Assembly (NCBI RefSeq): GCF_013372265.1
Contig: NZ_CP054051.1
Coordinates: 1,314,587 to 1,378,586 of the forward strand
Direction: 5' to 3'
DNA length: 64,000 nt
Source of the DNA: Aliarcobacter cibarius
Lineage (GTDB): Bacteria > Campylobacterota > Campylobacteria > Campylobacterales > Arcobacteraceae
This document shows, in pieces, positions 28,356-37,354 of the stretch (positions are counted from its first letter, which is position 1; each line of letters opens with the position of its first letter). A program made the position numbers and the translations under genes. The notes below the pieces were generated by a model. It saw nothing but the letters and a program-made list of their open reading frames with translations. It was not told where the DNA came from and did not search any database.

Positions 28356-28454
28356 AAATTCTCCTTCAAAATTGCCTATTATTGTACATTACAAAGCCTT
28401 TAAGAAATATTTTTATAAATAGAGTTTAACAATTCTTTAGATAAAATCCAAACC

Positions 28455-28952
28455 ATGAATAAAAAAAGATTAGTAGTGGCCTTTTCAGGTCCATCAAATA
28501 GTGGAAAAACAACAGCTATTGTTAAAGTTGCAAGTATCTTACAAGATAGTGGTTTTAAAGTTTGTATAGTAAAACACGATCCAAAAGATAAAGCAATGTT
28601 TGATAGAGAGGGAAAAGATTCATTTAAATTCTCTCAAACAGGTGCCGATGTTGCAGTAGTTAGCCCAAATAAAACAACGATATTTAAAAAAGGAACTTCA
28701 ACTATAGATGAATTGATTTCTATATTTGATGATTTTGATTATTTGCTTGTTGAGGGTTTAAAAACTCTGGAATTACCTAGAATTTCTATTTTTAGAAATA
28801 ATCTAGATGAAAGCTATTTCAATGTTTCTGATGCCTTGGCAATCGATGATAGCATTGATGAAAATTCAATTCCAAAAAACTTAGATATTTTAAATTTAAA
28901 TAGTCCAGAAGATATTATAAACTGGATAGATAAAAATGCGAAAAGGGTATAA
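28455..28952 (+). CDS. mobB: molybdopterin-guanine dinucleotide biosynthesis protein B
   Basis: A small P-loop GTPase that helps MobA attach GMP to molybdopterin for Mo/W enzymes. The P-loop GPSNSGKTT is at 12-20, with VKHDPKD shortly after, as usual for MobB, and LLVEGLK as the Walker B-like strand. The 165-residue length is normal. ATG at 28455 has no obvious strong ribosome binding site. It abuts fbp, the mobB-fbp-metG order also known from Campylobacter. Confidence 0.92.
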   Translation: MNKKRLVVAFSGPSNSGKTTAIVKVASILQDSGFKVCIVKHDPKDKAMFDREGKDSFKFSQTGADVAVVSPNKTTIFKKGTSTIDELISIFDDFDYLLVEGLKTLELPRISIFRNNLDESYFNVSDALAIDDSIDENSIPKNLDILNLNSPEDIINWIDKNAKRV

Positions 28953-29795
28953 ATGCAAGAGATAATTAAAGCAATAGAAGAATCAGCAAGAAGAATAAAA
29001 TATTTAATTGAAACTGGAGATACAGGTAAATCTCAAAGTGAAAATAGCACTGGAGATACTCAACTTAAATTAGATATACAAAGTGATGAGATAATTGAAG
29101 AAATTTTTTTAAAAATTCCAAGTATAAAAGCAATAGTAAGTGAAGAACAAGATAGTATTAAAAATATAAATAGTGATGGAGAATTTTTAATAGCTTACGA
29201 TCCACTTGATGGTTCTTCATTAGTAGATGTAAATTTAAGCGTTGGTTCAATTTTTGGTATTTACAAAAATGAATTTAATGCACAAAATATAATTGCTTCA
29301 GTTTATGTAGTTTTTGGTCCTAGAGTTGAAATGGTAGTTACAACTGATGATGTAAAAATGTATAGACTTTTAAATAATGAATTTAAATTTATTCAGAATA
29401 TCAAATTAAATGAAAAAGGGAAATTAAATGCTCCAGGTTCAACACAAAACTGTTGGGCTCCTTTTCATAAACAATTAATTGATGATATTTTCAATGACGG
29501 TTACAGATTAAGATATAGTGGAGGAATGGTTCCAGATCTTCATCAAATTTTATTAAAAGGTGGAGGATTATTCTCTTATCCAGGTACTAGTGATAAACCA
29601 AAAGGTAAATTAAGACAACTATTTGAAGTATTTCCTTTTGCATTAGCTTTTGAAAAAGCTGGTGGCGGTGCTATTGATGGATTTAAAAGAGTTTTAGAGG
29701 TAGAAACTTCTCACATTCATGATACTACTCCTTGTTTTTTTGGTTCAAACAATGAAATAAAAAGAGTTTTGGAAGTTTATAGTAAAAATGTCTGA
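28953..29795 (+). CDS. fbp: fructose-1,6-bisphosphatase class I
   Basis: It hydrolyses fructose-1,6-bisphosphate to fructose-6-phosphate, the committed step of gluconeogenesis. The metal-binding motif DPLDGSS is at 83-89, with SEEQD upstream as further ligands, and the substrate region [14 protein letters not shown]. The 280-residue length is short but typical for Campylobacterota. Together with pckA in this window it shows a gluconeogenic metabolism, in keeping with growth on organic acids. Its 3' end overlaps the small cysteine protein by 8 bases. Confidence 0.95.
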   Translation: MQEIIKAIEESARRIKYLIETGDTGKSQSENSTGDTQLKLDIQSDEIIEEIFLKIPSIKAIVSEEQDSIKNINSDGEFLIAYDPLDGSSLVDVNLSVGSIFGIYKNEFNAQNIIASVYVVFGPRVEMVVTTDDVKMYRLLNNEFKFIQNIKLNEKGKLNAPGSTQNCWAPFHKQLIDDIFNDGYRLRYSGGMVPDLHQILLKGGGLFSYPGTSDKPKGKLRQLFEVFPFALAFEKAGGGAIDGFKRVLEVETSHIHDTTPCFFGSNNEIKRVLEVYSKNV

Positions 29796-29988
29796 ACAAA
29801 AAGAGCTTGATATTTGGGAAAAGAATCTTGAAGATGTTTTAAAAGATTTAAAAAGTTGTCAAGAATCTAAAGATTTAAACTCTTGCAAACCATGTAATGA
29901 GTTTTTTGATTGTACTTTAAGAAAAAAGTATGTAGTTGCTGTTTATGAGTCAATGAATAAAGGCTCTAGCGGTGGATTTGAATTTTAA
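29788..29988 (+). CDS. small cysteine-containing protein (66 aa) between fbp and metG
   Basis: Four cysteines lie at 24, 33, 36 and 42 (C-x8-C-P-C-like CKPC, then x5-C), suggesting a metal site or disulfides. There is no signal peptide, so the cytoplasm and a zinc or Fe-S site are more likely. The N-terminal 23 residues are predicted helical and acidic. ATG at 29788 lies inside fbp. A small gene at the same place is known in Campylobacter (between fbp and metS), which supports it being real. Function unknown. Confidence 0.8.
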   Translation: MSEQKELDIWEKNLEDVLKDLKSCQESKDLNSCKPCNEFFDCTLRKKYVVAVYESMNKGSSGGFEF

Positions 29989-30003
29989 TTAAGAAGGGAA
30001 AAG

Positions 30004-31959
30004 ATGCAAAACTCTTGTAAAAATGTTTATATAACAACTCCAATTTACTATGTAAACGATGTAGCTCATATAGGACATGCGTATACTACTATTATTGCTG
30101 ATATGTTAGCAAGACATTCTAGATTAGTAGGTCACAATACATATTTTCTAACAGGTACAGATGAGCATGGACAAAAAATTGCTCAAAGCGCAGAAGCTAG
30201 AAATAAAACTCCAAAAGAGTATGCAGATGAAATATCTGGAAAATTTAGAAGCTTATGGGATGATTTTGATATAACTTATGACAAGTTTATAAGAACAACA
30301 GATGAAGAACATAAAAAAGGTGTTCAACATGCTTTTTTGAAAATGTATGAAAAAGGTGATATTTATAAAGATGAATATGAAGGATTTTATTGTGTTCCTT
30401 GCGAGACATTTCATACAGAATCAAATCTAATAGATGAACAATTTTGTCCTGAGTGTGGAAGATCAACAATAGTTGTAAAAGAAGAGAGTTACTTTTTTAA
30501 ATTATCAAAATATCAAGATAGACTTTTAGATTGGTATGAACAAAATCCTGATTGCATTCTTCCAAGAGCAAAAAAAAATGAAGTTATAAATTTTGTAAAA
30601 AATGGATTAAAAGATTTATCAATATCTAGAACTTCTTTTAACTGGGGAATTAAATTACCAGCTGAAATAAATGAGCCAAAACATGTTATGTATGTTTGGT
30701 TAGATGCACTTTTAAATTATGCAACAGCTTTAGGGTATGGTGCAACTGAAGAAAATATGAAATTTTGGCCAGCAAACATCCATTTAGTAGGAAAAGATAT
30801 TTTAAGATTCCATGCTATTTATTGGCCAGCATTTTTAATGTCACTAGAATTACCTCTTCCAAAACACATTGCTGCTCATGGTTGGTGGACAAGAGATGGT
30901 GAAAAAATGAGTAAATCAAAAGGAAATGTAGTAAATCCTAAAGAAGTAGCCGATGCATATGGATTAGATGCGTTTAGATATTTTCTTTTAAGAGAAGTTC
31001 CTTTTGGACAAGATGGAGATTTTTCACAAAAAGCTTTAATTGATAGAATTAATTCAGATTTAGGAAATGATTTAGGAAATCTTTTAAATAGAATCATAGG
31101 AATGAGTGGTAAATATTTTGATTTTAATGTATCTTCTAAAGATGTAGAAAAATTCCATAAAAAAGAACTTGAAGATGTAAATTCTATAATTGAAACATTA
31201 CAAGGATTTATTTATAACATGCAAATAAATAAATATCTTGAAGAACTTTGGAAAATTTTAACTATTGGAAATAAAGCAATCAATGATTACGAACCTTGGA
31301 ATTTAATAAAAGATGGTAAAACTGAAGAAGCTATGGCTTTAGTTGCATTAATTACAAATATTATGGCAAAAGTTGCATTATTGTTAGATTCTGTTATGCC
31401 TCATAAAATAAAAGATATTTCTACTTGTTTAGGAATTCAAATTTCAACAGAAAATTATAATAAGTTAATTTTAAATAAAGAACTTTTAGATGATGTTAAA
31501 ATTACAAAAATCGATGCTCTTTTCCCTAGAGTTGAAGATATTCTTTTAGCTCAACCTCCGTGTGGTGATATTTCAAAGAGTGAAGAAGAAATTTCTACTA
31601 AAGTAGAATTAGAAAAACTTGAAATACAAGACAACTTAATAACTATTGATAAATTTTTTGAAGCGTCAATTAAAGTGGGAACAATTTTAGAAGCTCAAGA
31701 AGTTCCAAAATCTTCTAAACTTCTTTTATTAAAAGTTGATTTAGGAGAAAATCGACCTAGACAAATTTTAGCAGGAATAAAAGAATTTTATAACGCAAAT
31801 GATTTAATAGGTACTCAAGCTTGTGTTGCTGCAAATTTAAAACCTGCTAAATTGATGGGTTATGTTAGTGAAGGAATGCTACTTGCAGCTAAAGATGAAA
31901 ATGGATTAAGCCTAATTCGTCCTGAAAAACCTAAAAAAATTGGGACAAAAATAAGCTAG
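30004..31959 (+). CDS. metG: methionyl-tRNA synthetase
   Basis: A class I synthetase charging tRNA-Met. HIGH is at 22-25 (HIGH in AHIGHAY) and KMSKS at 301-305. Two zinc-type cysteine pairs (CVPC and CPECG) lie in the connective region at about 130-155. The C-terminal about 100 residues (from IDKFFEASIKVGTILEA) are the EMAP-II/Trbp111-like tRNA-binding and dimerisation domain. Length 651 is standard for this form. ATG at 30004 has AGAAGGGAAAAG upstream. Confidence 0.96.
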   Translation: MQNSCKNVYITTPIYYVNDVAHIGHAYTTIIADMLARHSRLVGHNTYFLTGTDEHGQKIAQSAEARNKTPKEYADEISGKFRSLWDDFDITYDKFIRTTDEEHKKGVQHAFLKMYEKGDIYKDEYEGFYCVPCETFHTESNLIDEQFCPECGRSTIVVKEESYFFKLSKYQDRLLDWYEQNPDCILPRAKKNEVINFVKNGLKDLSISRTSFNWGIKLPAEINEPKHVMYVWLDALLNYATALGYGATEENMKFWPANIHLVGKDILRFHAIYWPAFLMSLELPLPKHIAAHGWWTRDGEKMSKSKGNVVNPKEVADAYGLDAFRYFLLREVPFGQDGDFSQKALIDRINSDLGNDLGNLLNRIIGMSGKYFDFNVSSKDVEKFHKKELEDVNSIIETLQGFIYNMQINKYLEELWKILTIGNKAINDYEPWNLIKDGKTEEAMALVALITNIMAKVALLLDSVMPHKIKDISTCLGIQISTENYNKLILNKELLDDVKITKIDALFPRVEDILLAQPPCGDISKSEEEISTKVELEKLEIQDNLITIDKFFEASIKVGTILEAQEVPKSSKLLLLKVDLGENRPRQILAGIKEFYNANDLIGTQACVAANLKPAKLMGYVSEGMLLAAKDENGLSLIRPEKPKKIGTKIS

Positions 31960-32957
31960 TGAAAATCTCTTCTATAGTAGATATTATTGATGGAGAACTT
32001 TTAAATTCTCCATCAATCTCATTTATAAATGGTATAAAATATGATGCAAAAACTGTAAAGACTTCTGATTTATTTATTGCAAAAAATTTTGAAGATTTAA
32101 AAATTGCTATTTCAAATGGTGCTTATGCAACTATTTTTGAAGAAAATTTTCCTATTATTGATAATGAAGTTGCTTTTATTAAAGTAAAAAATCTAGAACT
32201 AGCTCTTATAAAAATTCTAAGATATAAATTATCAAATTTAAAAATAGATGCTTATTTTTGTGATAATGAAACATTTGATATGTTTGAACTTTATCAAAAT
32301 AATCATTCTAAAAATATTTTTCTACTTTCAGAAGATATAGAGAAATCTTTTAAATTTATAGATGAAGTAGAAGATGGAGATATTATAATCTCAAAAAATT
32401 ATCAAATTCTAAACAATATATATCCTAAAAATAAAAAATTTGAAAAATATATAGATGAAAATAATATTAAAAATTTAGTAAAACACTCACTTTTTGAGTT
32501 AAGTTTTTCTTATGAAGATAACTATTTTTCAAGACTAAGATTATCAAGCTTATATTTAAATAGCTTTTTAAATATTTATAATTTTTTTAATAAAGATATA
32601 GATGTATCAAAATTAAAATTTTATACAAATTTTAAAGCGATATTTATAGATAAAAATTTCGAGCCAATTGAATTTGGTAAAAGTGATAGTTTTATAATTT
32701 GTCAAAATAATAAGAATTTAATTCAAGCAGAGATTAAATATATTAATGATGAATTTAAATATGCAAAATCTATATTTATAACTAAAAATTATGTTGAATT
32801 TATAAATAAAGAAAAACAAATTCTTATAAAAAACATTGATGAATTAAAAAATATTTTAAAAATCTCAAATTTTAACTGTGCATACTTAATAGATTTTAGC
32901 TATAAAGAGATTTTAGAATATCTTCAAAAATCTCAAAATAGACCTACTTTATTTTAA
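31959..32957 (+). CDS. MurF/MurE N-terminus-like protein without ATP-binding site
   Basis: The first about 95 residues resemble the UDP-substrate domain of MurE/MurF (GIKYDAKTVKTSDLFIAKNF, then SNGAYATIFEENF). The expected central ATPase domain with its GxxGKTT loop is not there; the remaining about 235 residues are Lys/Ile/Asn-rich with no motif I know. GTG at 31959 overlaps the metG stop by one base. It is cytoplasmic. It may be a pseudo-enzyme or regulator of cell-wall synthesis; this is inference. A gene of unknown function stands at the same place in Campylobacter. Confidence 0.75.
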   Translation: MKISSIVDIIDGELLNSPSISFINGIKYDAKTVKTSDLFIAKNFEDLKIAISNGAYATIFEENFPIIDNEVAFIKVKNLELALIKILRYKLSNLKIDAYFCDNETFDMFELYQNNHSKNIFLLSEDIEKSFKFIDEVEDGDIIISKNYQILNNIYPKNKKFEKYIDENNIKNLVKHSLFELSFSYEDNYFSRLRLSSLYLNSFLNIYNFFNKDIDVSKLKFYTNFKAIFIDKNFEPIEFGKSDSFIICQNNKNLIQAEIKYINDEFKYAKSIFITKNYVEFINKEKQILIKNIDELKNILKISNFNCAYLIDFSYKEILEYLQKSQNRPTLF

Positions 32958-33610
32958 TATATTTTTCCAAAAGAACCAACAACCTTGCCAAGTATATTTA
33001 TCTCATCTTTTTTTAGTACTTGTAAAGGGTAATCTTTATTATCAGAAATAATATCCAATTGTCCATCAACTCTTTTTTGAACTCTTTTTACAAAAAGTCC
33101 ATAATTTGTGGTAAAGGCATAAACTCCATCTTTATTTAAATCATTTTTTGTTTTATCAACAAATATAATATTATTTGAATTCAAAGTAGGTTCCATAGAA
33201 TCACCAACAACATTAATAGCTTCTATATTTTTAAGATTATCTTTACCACCTAAAATAGTCAAAAAGTATTCAGGTAATTCTAAACTTTCATAACTATCTT
33301 CATCTTCATAAGCCCCACCTCCAGCACTTACACTAACACTAGGATAATACTTTATCCAATATTTATCAGTACTATCAATTAATGAATTTGGATTTTGATT
33401 ATATAGAAGCCAGTTAATAGAAATTCTTCTTTTTGCACAAAAATTTAAAATATTTGAATATGGAATTTTTCCTCTATTTTTCATAGTTGCAAAATTTGCC
33501 TGAGAAAGATCAAGTGACTCAGCAACATCCTTATCAAAAATTTTTTTATCTTTATTATCTGTACTTAATATATCTTTTAATTTATTTATAATTTCATCAA
33601 TCATAAACAT
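32954..33610 (-). CDS. S24-family CI/LexA-like repressor
   Basis: An N-terminal helix-turn-helix of the phage CI type (about 20-72, with DVAESLDLSQANFATMKNRG) is joined to a C-terminal S24 self-cleavage domain. The serine nucleophile is S138 in GDSMEP and the lysine K175 in FVKRVQ, 37 residues apart as in LexA. A possible scissile bond is A96-G97 in SAGGGA. This predicts RecA-stimulated autocleavage after DNA damage. ATG at 33610 fits AAGGTGG by spacing; GTG at 33619 overlaps it and ATG at 33604 is also possible. Two dyads lie just upstream. The 3' end overlaps the convergent MurF-like gene by 4 bases. Confidence 0.88.
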   Translation of the reverse strand: MFMIDEIINKLKDILSTDNKDKKIFDKDVAESLDLSQANFATMKNRGKIPYSNILNFCAKRRISINWLLYNQNPNSLIDSTDKYWIKYYPSVSVSAGGGAYEDEDSYESLELPEYFLTILGGKDNLKNIEAINVVGDSMEPTLNSNNIIFVDKTKNDLNKDGVYAFTTNYGLFVKRVQKRVDGQLDIISDNKDYPLQVLKKDEINILGKVVGSFGKIY

Positions 33611-33639
33611 ATAAACCACCTTATAAAAATAATTTTAGA

Positions 33640-33645
33640 ATTATA
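33640..33645 (-). promoter_or_regulatory. -10 box of the S24 repressor gene
   Basis: TATAAT reads on the minus strand about 30 bases before the ATG at 33610. The 17-bp dyad at 33644-33660 starts inside this box, as expected for autorepression. Confidence 0.55.
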
Positions 33646-33660
33646 TTACAATTTGCAATA
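33644..33660. promoter_or_regulatory. candidate operator O1 for the S24 repressor
   Basis: TATTACAATTTGCAATA has the symmetry TATTnCAAnTTGnAATA: 14 of 16 flanking bases pair around a central base. It overlaps the repressor's own -10 box. Binding is inferred from symmetry and place only. Confidence 0.5.
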
Positions 33661-33680
33661 TTTTTCAAGTAAATTAATTA

Positions 33681-33694
33681 AATATTGTAATATT
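33681..33694. promoter_or_regulatory. candidate operator O2 / -10 region facing the 31-codon ORF
   Basis: AATATTGTAATATT is a dyad with 6-bp arms around GT. It contains TAATAT (33688-33693), a plausible -10 box for the plus strand about 25 bases before the small ORF. It shares the element TATTGNAATA-like half-sites with O1 and lies about 36 bp from it, centre to centre. Confidence 0.45.
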
Positions 33695-33717
33695 AAAAAA
33701 ATTATTAAGGATTTAAA

Positions 33718-33813
33718 ATGCCAAAAAAAATTATTGAAAGTAAAAATAGTTTATTTAATTTTTTTAAAAAGATTGATCATTTAATCTATAAAATTGGGGA
33801 TAAAATACTATAA
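33718..33813 (+). CDS. possible 31-aa cationic peptide divergent from the S24 repressor
   Basis: ATG at 33718 follows AAGGAT at ideal spacing and opens a 31-codon frame ending in TAA at 33811. The peptide has seven lysines and three acidic residues, with a run of bulky hydrophobics (LFNFFKKIDHLIYKIG) that could form an amphipathic helix. It lies directly behind the operator-like dyad of the divergent repressor. Small damage-induced membrane peptides such as TisB are about this size, which makes a toxin-like role conceivable but unproven. The frame is short and the DNA is very AT-rich, so chance cannot be excluded. Confidence 0.4.
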   Translation: MPKKIIESKNSLFNFFKKIDHLIYKIGDKIL

Positions 33814-33912
33814 AAAAGTTATTTGAAGTAATAAAAAAACAAATAAAATGAAAAAAATATGATTTTTTAGCAAAAATTACTCATATTTCAGAAAGTTTTA
33901 TATTTTTTTGGA

Positions 33913-33918
33913 TAAAAT
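33913..33918 (+). promoter_or_regulatory. -10 box and leader of pckA
   Basis: TAAAAT preceded by a T-run (33902-33908) lies about 34 bases before the pckA ATG, the usual form of a Campylobacterota housekeeping promoter. Between the small ORF (ends 33813) and this box I see only AT-rich DNA. Confidence 0.45.
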
Positions 33919-33951
33919 TTCGCATTAAAAATTAGGATAGGAATTTAAATT

Positions 33952-35532
33952 ATGTCTAATATTAAAGACTCATTAGGTTTAGAAAACGTTGGAACTGTAT
34001 TTAGAAATTCGGATATTGATTTTTTAATCGATTTTGCAGTTAAAAATGAAGGTGCTAAGATATCTTCAACAGGTGCTTTAATGATTGACACGGGAATTTT
34101 CACAGGAAGAAGCCCAAAAGACAAATTTTTTGTTAATCAAGATCCTTCTAACAAGTATATTGCTTGGGGTGATATCAATAGAAAAGTTTCAAAAGATGTT
34201 TATGAAGATTTATTAAAAACTTCAAAAAAACAACTAAGTAATAAAGATGTTTTTGTAACTGATGTTTATTGTGGTTCATCTTTAGACTCAAGAAGAGCTG
34301 TTAGATTTATAACAGAAGTTGCTTGGCAAGCTCACTTTATTCAAAATATGTTTATCATACCTACAAAAGAAGAATTAGAAAACTTCAAACCTGATTTTAC
34401 AATTTATAATGCTTGTAAAACTGTTGATATGTCATATGTTAGTCATGGGTTACACTCTGAAGTTTACGTAATATTCAATGTAGAAGAAAATCAAGCAATT
34501 ATTGGTGGGACTTGGTACGCTGGTGAAATGAAAAAAGGTGTGTTCTCTATGATGAACTACTGGCTTCCATTAGAAGGAAAATTACCAATGCATTGTTCAG
34601 CAAATATTGGTAAAGATGGTGATACAGCACTATTCTTCGGACTTAGTGGGACTGGAAAAACTACACTTTCAACTGATCCAAACAGAGCACTAATTGGTGA
34701 TGATGAGCATGGTTGGGATGATAAGGGTGTATTTAATTTTGAAGGTGGTTGTTACGCAAAAGTAATAAATCTTGATCCAGATAGTGAACCTGAGATTTTT
34801 GGAGCTATTAGAAAAGGTGCAATATTAGAGAATGTTGTTGCTGATGAAAATGGTGTAGTTGATTATAATGATAAATCAAAAACTGAAAATACTAGAGTTT
34901 CTTATCCTATTGATCATATAGAGAATCATGCTCCTACTATGAGAGGTGGGCATCCAAAAAATATCATTTTCTTATGTGCTGATGCTTTTGGTGTTCTTCC
35001 TCCAGTTGCTAAACTTAATAAACAACAAGCTATGTATTATTTCCTAAGTGGTTATACAGCTAAAGTTGCTGGAACTGAAAGAGGAATTACGGAACCAATT
35101 GCAACATTCTCATCATGTTTTGGAGAAGCTTTCTTACCTTTAAATCCAACAGTTTATGCTGAGCTTTTAGGTAAAAAAATAGATGAACATAACGTAAATG
35201 TATTCTTAGTTAATACAGGATGGACTGGTGGTCCTTATGGTGTTGGAAAAAGAATGAGTATAAAAAATACAAGAGCTTGTATAAATGCAATTTTAGACGG
35301 CTCTATTAATGATTCTGAATTCCAAAATATGACTATATTTAATTTACAAATTCCTAAAACATTAAAAGGTGTAGACACTCATGTATTAACTCCTAGATAT
35401 ACATGGTCTGATCCTTTAGAATATGATAAAGCAAAAAGAAAATTAGCAGAAATGTATATTGAAAACTTTAAAAAGTACTTAACTTTAGAAAGTGAATATG
35501 ACTTTACAGCTGCTGGCCCTAGATTAGACTAA
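33952..35532 (+). CDS. pckA: phosphoenolpyruvate carboxykinase (ATP)
   Basis: It makes phosphoenolpyruvate from oxaloacetate with ATP, feeding gluconeogenesis. The kinase P-loop GLSGTGKTT is at 230-238, preceded by the PEPCK-specific block around LPMHCSAN, and followed by IGDDEHGW. The 526-residue length is normal for the ATP-dependent class. ATG at 33952 has AGGATAGGAA upstream. It is transcribed alone and ends in a hairpin that includes the stop codon. With fbp it gives the gluconeogenic path. Confidence 0.97.
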   Translation: MSNIKDSLGLENVGTVFRNSDIDFLIDFAVKNEGAKISSTGALMIDTGIFTGRSPKDKFFVNQDPSNKYIAWGDINRKVSKDVYEDLLKTSKKQLSNKDVFVTDVYCGSSLDSRRAVRFITEVAWQAHFIQNMFIIPTKEELENFKPDFTIYNACKTVDMSYVSHGLHSEVYVIFNVEENQAIIGGTWYAGEMKKGVFSMMNYWLPLEGKLPMHCSANIGKDGDTALFFGLSGTGKTTLSTDPNRALIGDDEHGWDDKGVFNFEGGCYAKVINLDPDSEPEIFGAIRKGAILENVVADENGVVDYNDKSKTENTRVSYPIDHIENHAPTMRGGHPKNIIFLCADAFGVLPPVAKLNKQQAMYYFLSGYTAKVAGTERGITEPIATFSSCFGEAFLPLNPTVYAELLGKKIDEHNVNVFLVNTGWTGGPYGVGKRMSIKNTRACINAILDGSINDSEFQNMTIFNLQIPKTLKGVDTHVLTPRYTWSDPLEYDKAKRKLAEMYIENFKKYLTLESEYDFTAAGPRLD

Positions 35533-35550
35533 TAAATATAGTCTAATCTA
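35520..35550 (+). terminator. hairpin over the pckA stop codon
   Basis: TAGATTAGACTA (35520-35531) pairs perfectly with TAGTCTAATCTA (35539-35550) across a 7-base loop. The pckA stop lies at the end of the left arm. No U-run follows, so it may act mainly as a 3' stabiliser or a barrier between convergent transcripts. Confidence 0.65.
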
Positions 35551-35581
35551 TAATAATAAAAAAAGGGAAGAGTTTTAAAAT

Positions 35582-36655
35582 TTATTTTCTTTTTCCTCTA
35601 GAAAAGTCTATGATATAAGAAGCAATTTCATCTAAATGTACAATATCTTTCACTGCTCCAGCTTGTATTGCTTTCATAGGCATTCCAAAAACAACACAAC
35701 TCTCTTCATTTTGAGCAATAGTATAAGCGCCATTATCAAAAAGTTCTTTCATTGCAATTGTTCCATCATCCCCCATACCAGTCATCATAACAGCCATAGC
35801 ACTTCCACCAACACTATTATTTATTGATCTAAAAAGTACATCAACACTTGGCTTATGTTGACTTACCTTTTTAGTGTCTAATAATTTTGTTCTTAATTCA
35901 TTTCCATATTTTTCAATAGTTAAATGCATATTTCCTGGTGCTAAATAAGCATGACCTCTTTCTAAAACCATGGCATCTTTTGCTTCACAAACATCTACAT
36001 CTGAATTATCATTTAATCTTTGAGCAAAAGAGTTAGAAAAACCATATGGAATATGTTGAGTTATAAGTATAGGAGGAAGGTCATTTGGTAATCTTTTAAA
36101 AACTCTAAGTAATGATTCTACCCCACCAGTTGATGAACCTATTGCTATTACTTTTGTACCAGGGAATTTTGATGCTCGAAGAGGAATAACTTCATCTGGA
36201 TGAACTTTATAATCAGTGTTATTATGATAGCTAACTACAGCTTTTAAAGGTTTGGGTTTTTTAAGAGTATATCTTTTCAATAAAAAAGTAAGACTTAAAA
36301 GAGTATCTTTTATTCTTTCTGAAAAAGAGTCCATAGATTCACCTGTTTCTGGTTTAGGAATAAATCCAACAGCACCATCATCAAATATGTCATTTCCTCT
36401 TACACTCTCACCTGAAATTACAACTGCAGGCATAGGATGTAGTCTCATTAAATTTCGTAAAAATGTAACTCCATCCATCTTAGGCATATTTATATCTATT
36501 GTTACAAGATCTGGTTCAAATTCTTTAATTTTTTCTCTGGCTTCATAAGCATCATTTGCTACACCAATAACTTCAAATTCATCAATAGAATTAATTAAAT
36601 CTTTTAAAACTCTTCTCATAGAAGCAGAATCATCAATAACCAAAACTGTATACAT
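35582..36655 (-). CDS. cheB: chemotaxis methylesterase/glutaminase response regulator
   Basis: It removes methyl groups from chemoreceptors when phosphorylated by CheA. The N-terminal receiver domain has D8, D9 and phospho-acceptor D54 (TIDINMPKMDG). The C-terminal esterase domain has the catalytic triad S175 (GSSTGG), H201 (TQHIPYG) and D297 (GMGDDG). This is the full two-domain form (357 residues); some Campylobacter CheB proteins lack the receiver. It is the last gene of cheY-cheA-cheR-cheD-cheB. Confidence 0.96.
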   Translation of the reverse strand: MYTVLVIDDSASMRRVLKDLINSIDEFEVIGVANDAYEAREKIKEFEPDLVTIDINMPKMDGVTFLRNLMRLHPMPAVVISGESVRGNDIFDDGAVGFIPKPETGESMDSFSERIKDTLLSLTFLLKRYTLKKPKPLKAVVSYHNNTDYKVHPDEVIPLRASKFPGTKVIAIGSSTGGVESLLRVFKRLPNDLPPILITQHIPYGFSNSFAQRLNDNSDVDVCEAKDAMVLERGHAYLAPGNMHLTIEKYGNELRTKLLDTKKVSQHKPSVDVLFRSINNSVGGSAMAVMMTGMGDDGTIAMKELFDNGAYTIAQNEESCVVFGMPMKAIQAGAVKDIVHLDEIASYIIDFSRGKRK

Positions 36656-36676
36656 ATCTTAACCCTAAATTATATT

Positions 36677-37354
36677 TTAAAAAAGTTCAATTTCCATTTG
36701 AGGTTCAATTTCTTTATTCTCAGCACCAAAAATCTCAACAGCACCACTGTATTCTTTGATAACAGGAGCTTTTGTAATCTCTGTTTGTAATTTTTTCTCA
36801 TCAGAAAGAATTTTACTATCAGTATCAGATTTTTGAGTAACTTTAATAAAAGTATCAAAATTATCGGCTAAAAGAATTAATCTTCCATGCTCTCCTCTTG
36901 TATGTTCAGATAAAACTTTAAATCCTTCAGATCTGCAAAACTCTTTAGCAAACTCAACATTTCGTTGCCCAATAGATGTATTTGATAGATTTAATTGCAT
37001 AATATCAGCACCTCCTGATATTTTTGCAACCATATTCTCTTTTTTACAACCCATTTTGTACATTTCATTTAACATTGCCTCAACAGAATAAAGACCATAT
37101 TTCATATCATCTATAGTATTTTCTGTTTTTGGTAGTAAGAAATGGTTCATACCTTTAACTTTTTTATCTTTATCATAAAACATTAAAGCAACACAAGATC
37201 CTAATAACGTCTTAAAAGCTACATCATCATCATCTTTTCCAACAGCAAATTCACCGCCAATAACAGTATGTGTATTATAACCTTTTGTTTGTTGAGTAAA
37301 TCTAGAAGATGATGTCTTTTCTATACTACCATCTTTATGACCAATTATAATCAT
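36677..37354 (-). CDS. cheD: chemoreceptor glutamine deamidase
   Basis: CheD deamidates glutamines of methyl-accepting chemotaxis proteins and in some bacteria partners with CheC. The catalytic cysteine is C54 (LLGSCVAL) and the histidine H71 (GMNHFLLP), 17 residues apart as in the known enzymes. The C-terminal about 65 residues beyond the CheD fold are Lys/Glu-rich and may be a flexible tail. ATG at 37354 overlaps cheR by 4 bases. Confidence 0.93.
   Translation of the reverse strand: MIIIGHKDGSIEKTSSSRFTQQTKGYNTHTVIGGEFAVGKDDDDVAFKTLLGSCVALMFYDKDKKVKGMNHFLLPKTENTIDDMKYGLYSVEAMLNEMYKMGCKKENMVAKISGGADIMQLNLSNTSIGQRNVEFAKEFCRSEGFKVLSEHTRGEHGRLILLADNFDTFIKVTQKSDTDSKILSDEKKLQTEITKAPVIKEYSGAVEIFGAENKEIEPQMEIELF

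Noticed and set aside
32954-33610. True LexA
   Set aside because: The N-terminus is a phage-CI-type helix-turn-helix, not the LexA winged helix, so I name it only S24/CI-like.
33841-33870. Second small ORF after the 31-codon frame
   Set aside because: The only ATG there reads ATG AAA AAA ATA TGA, four codons, and has no ribosome site.
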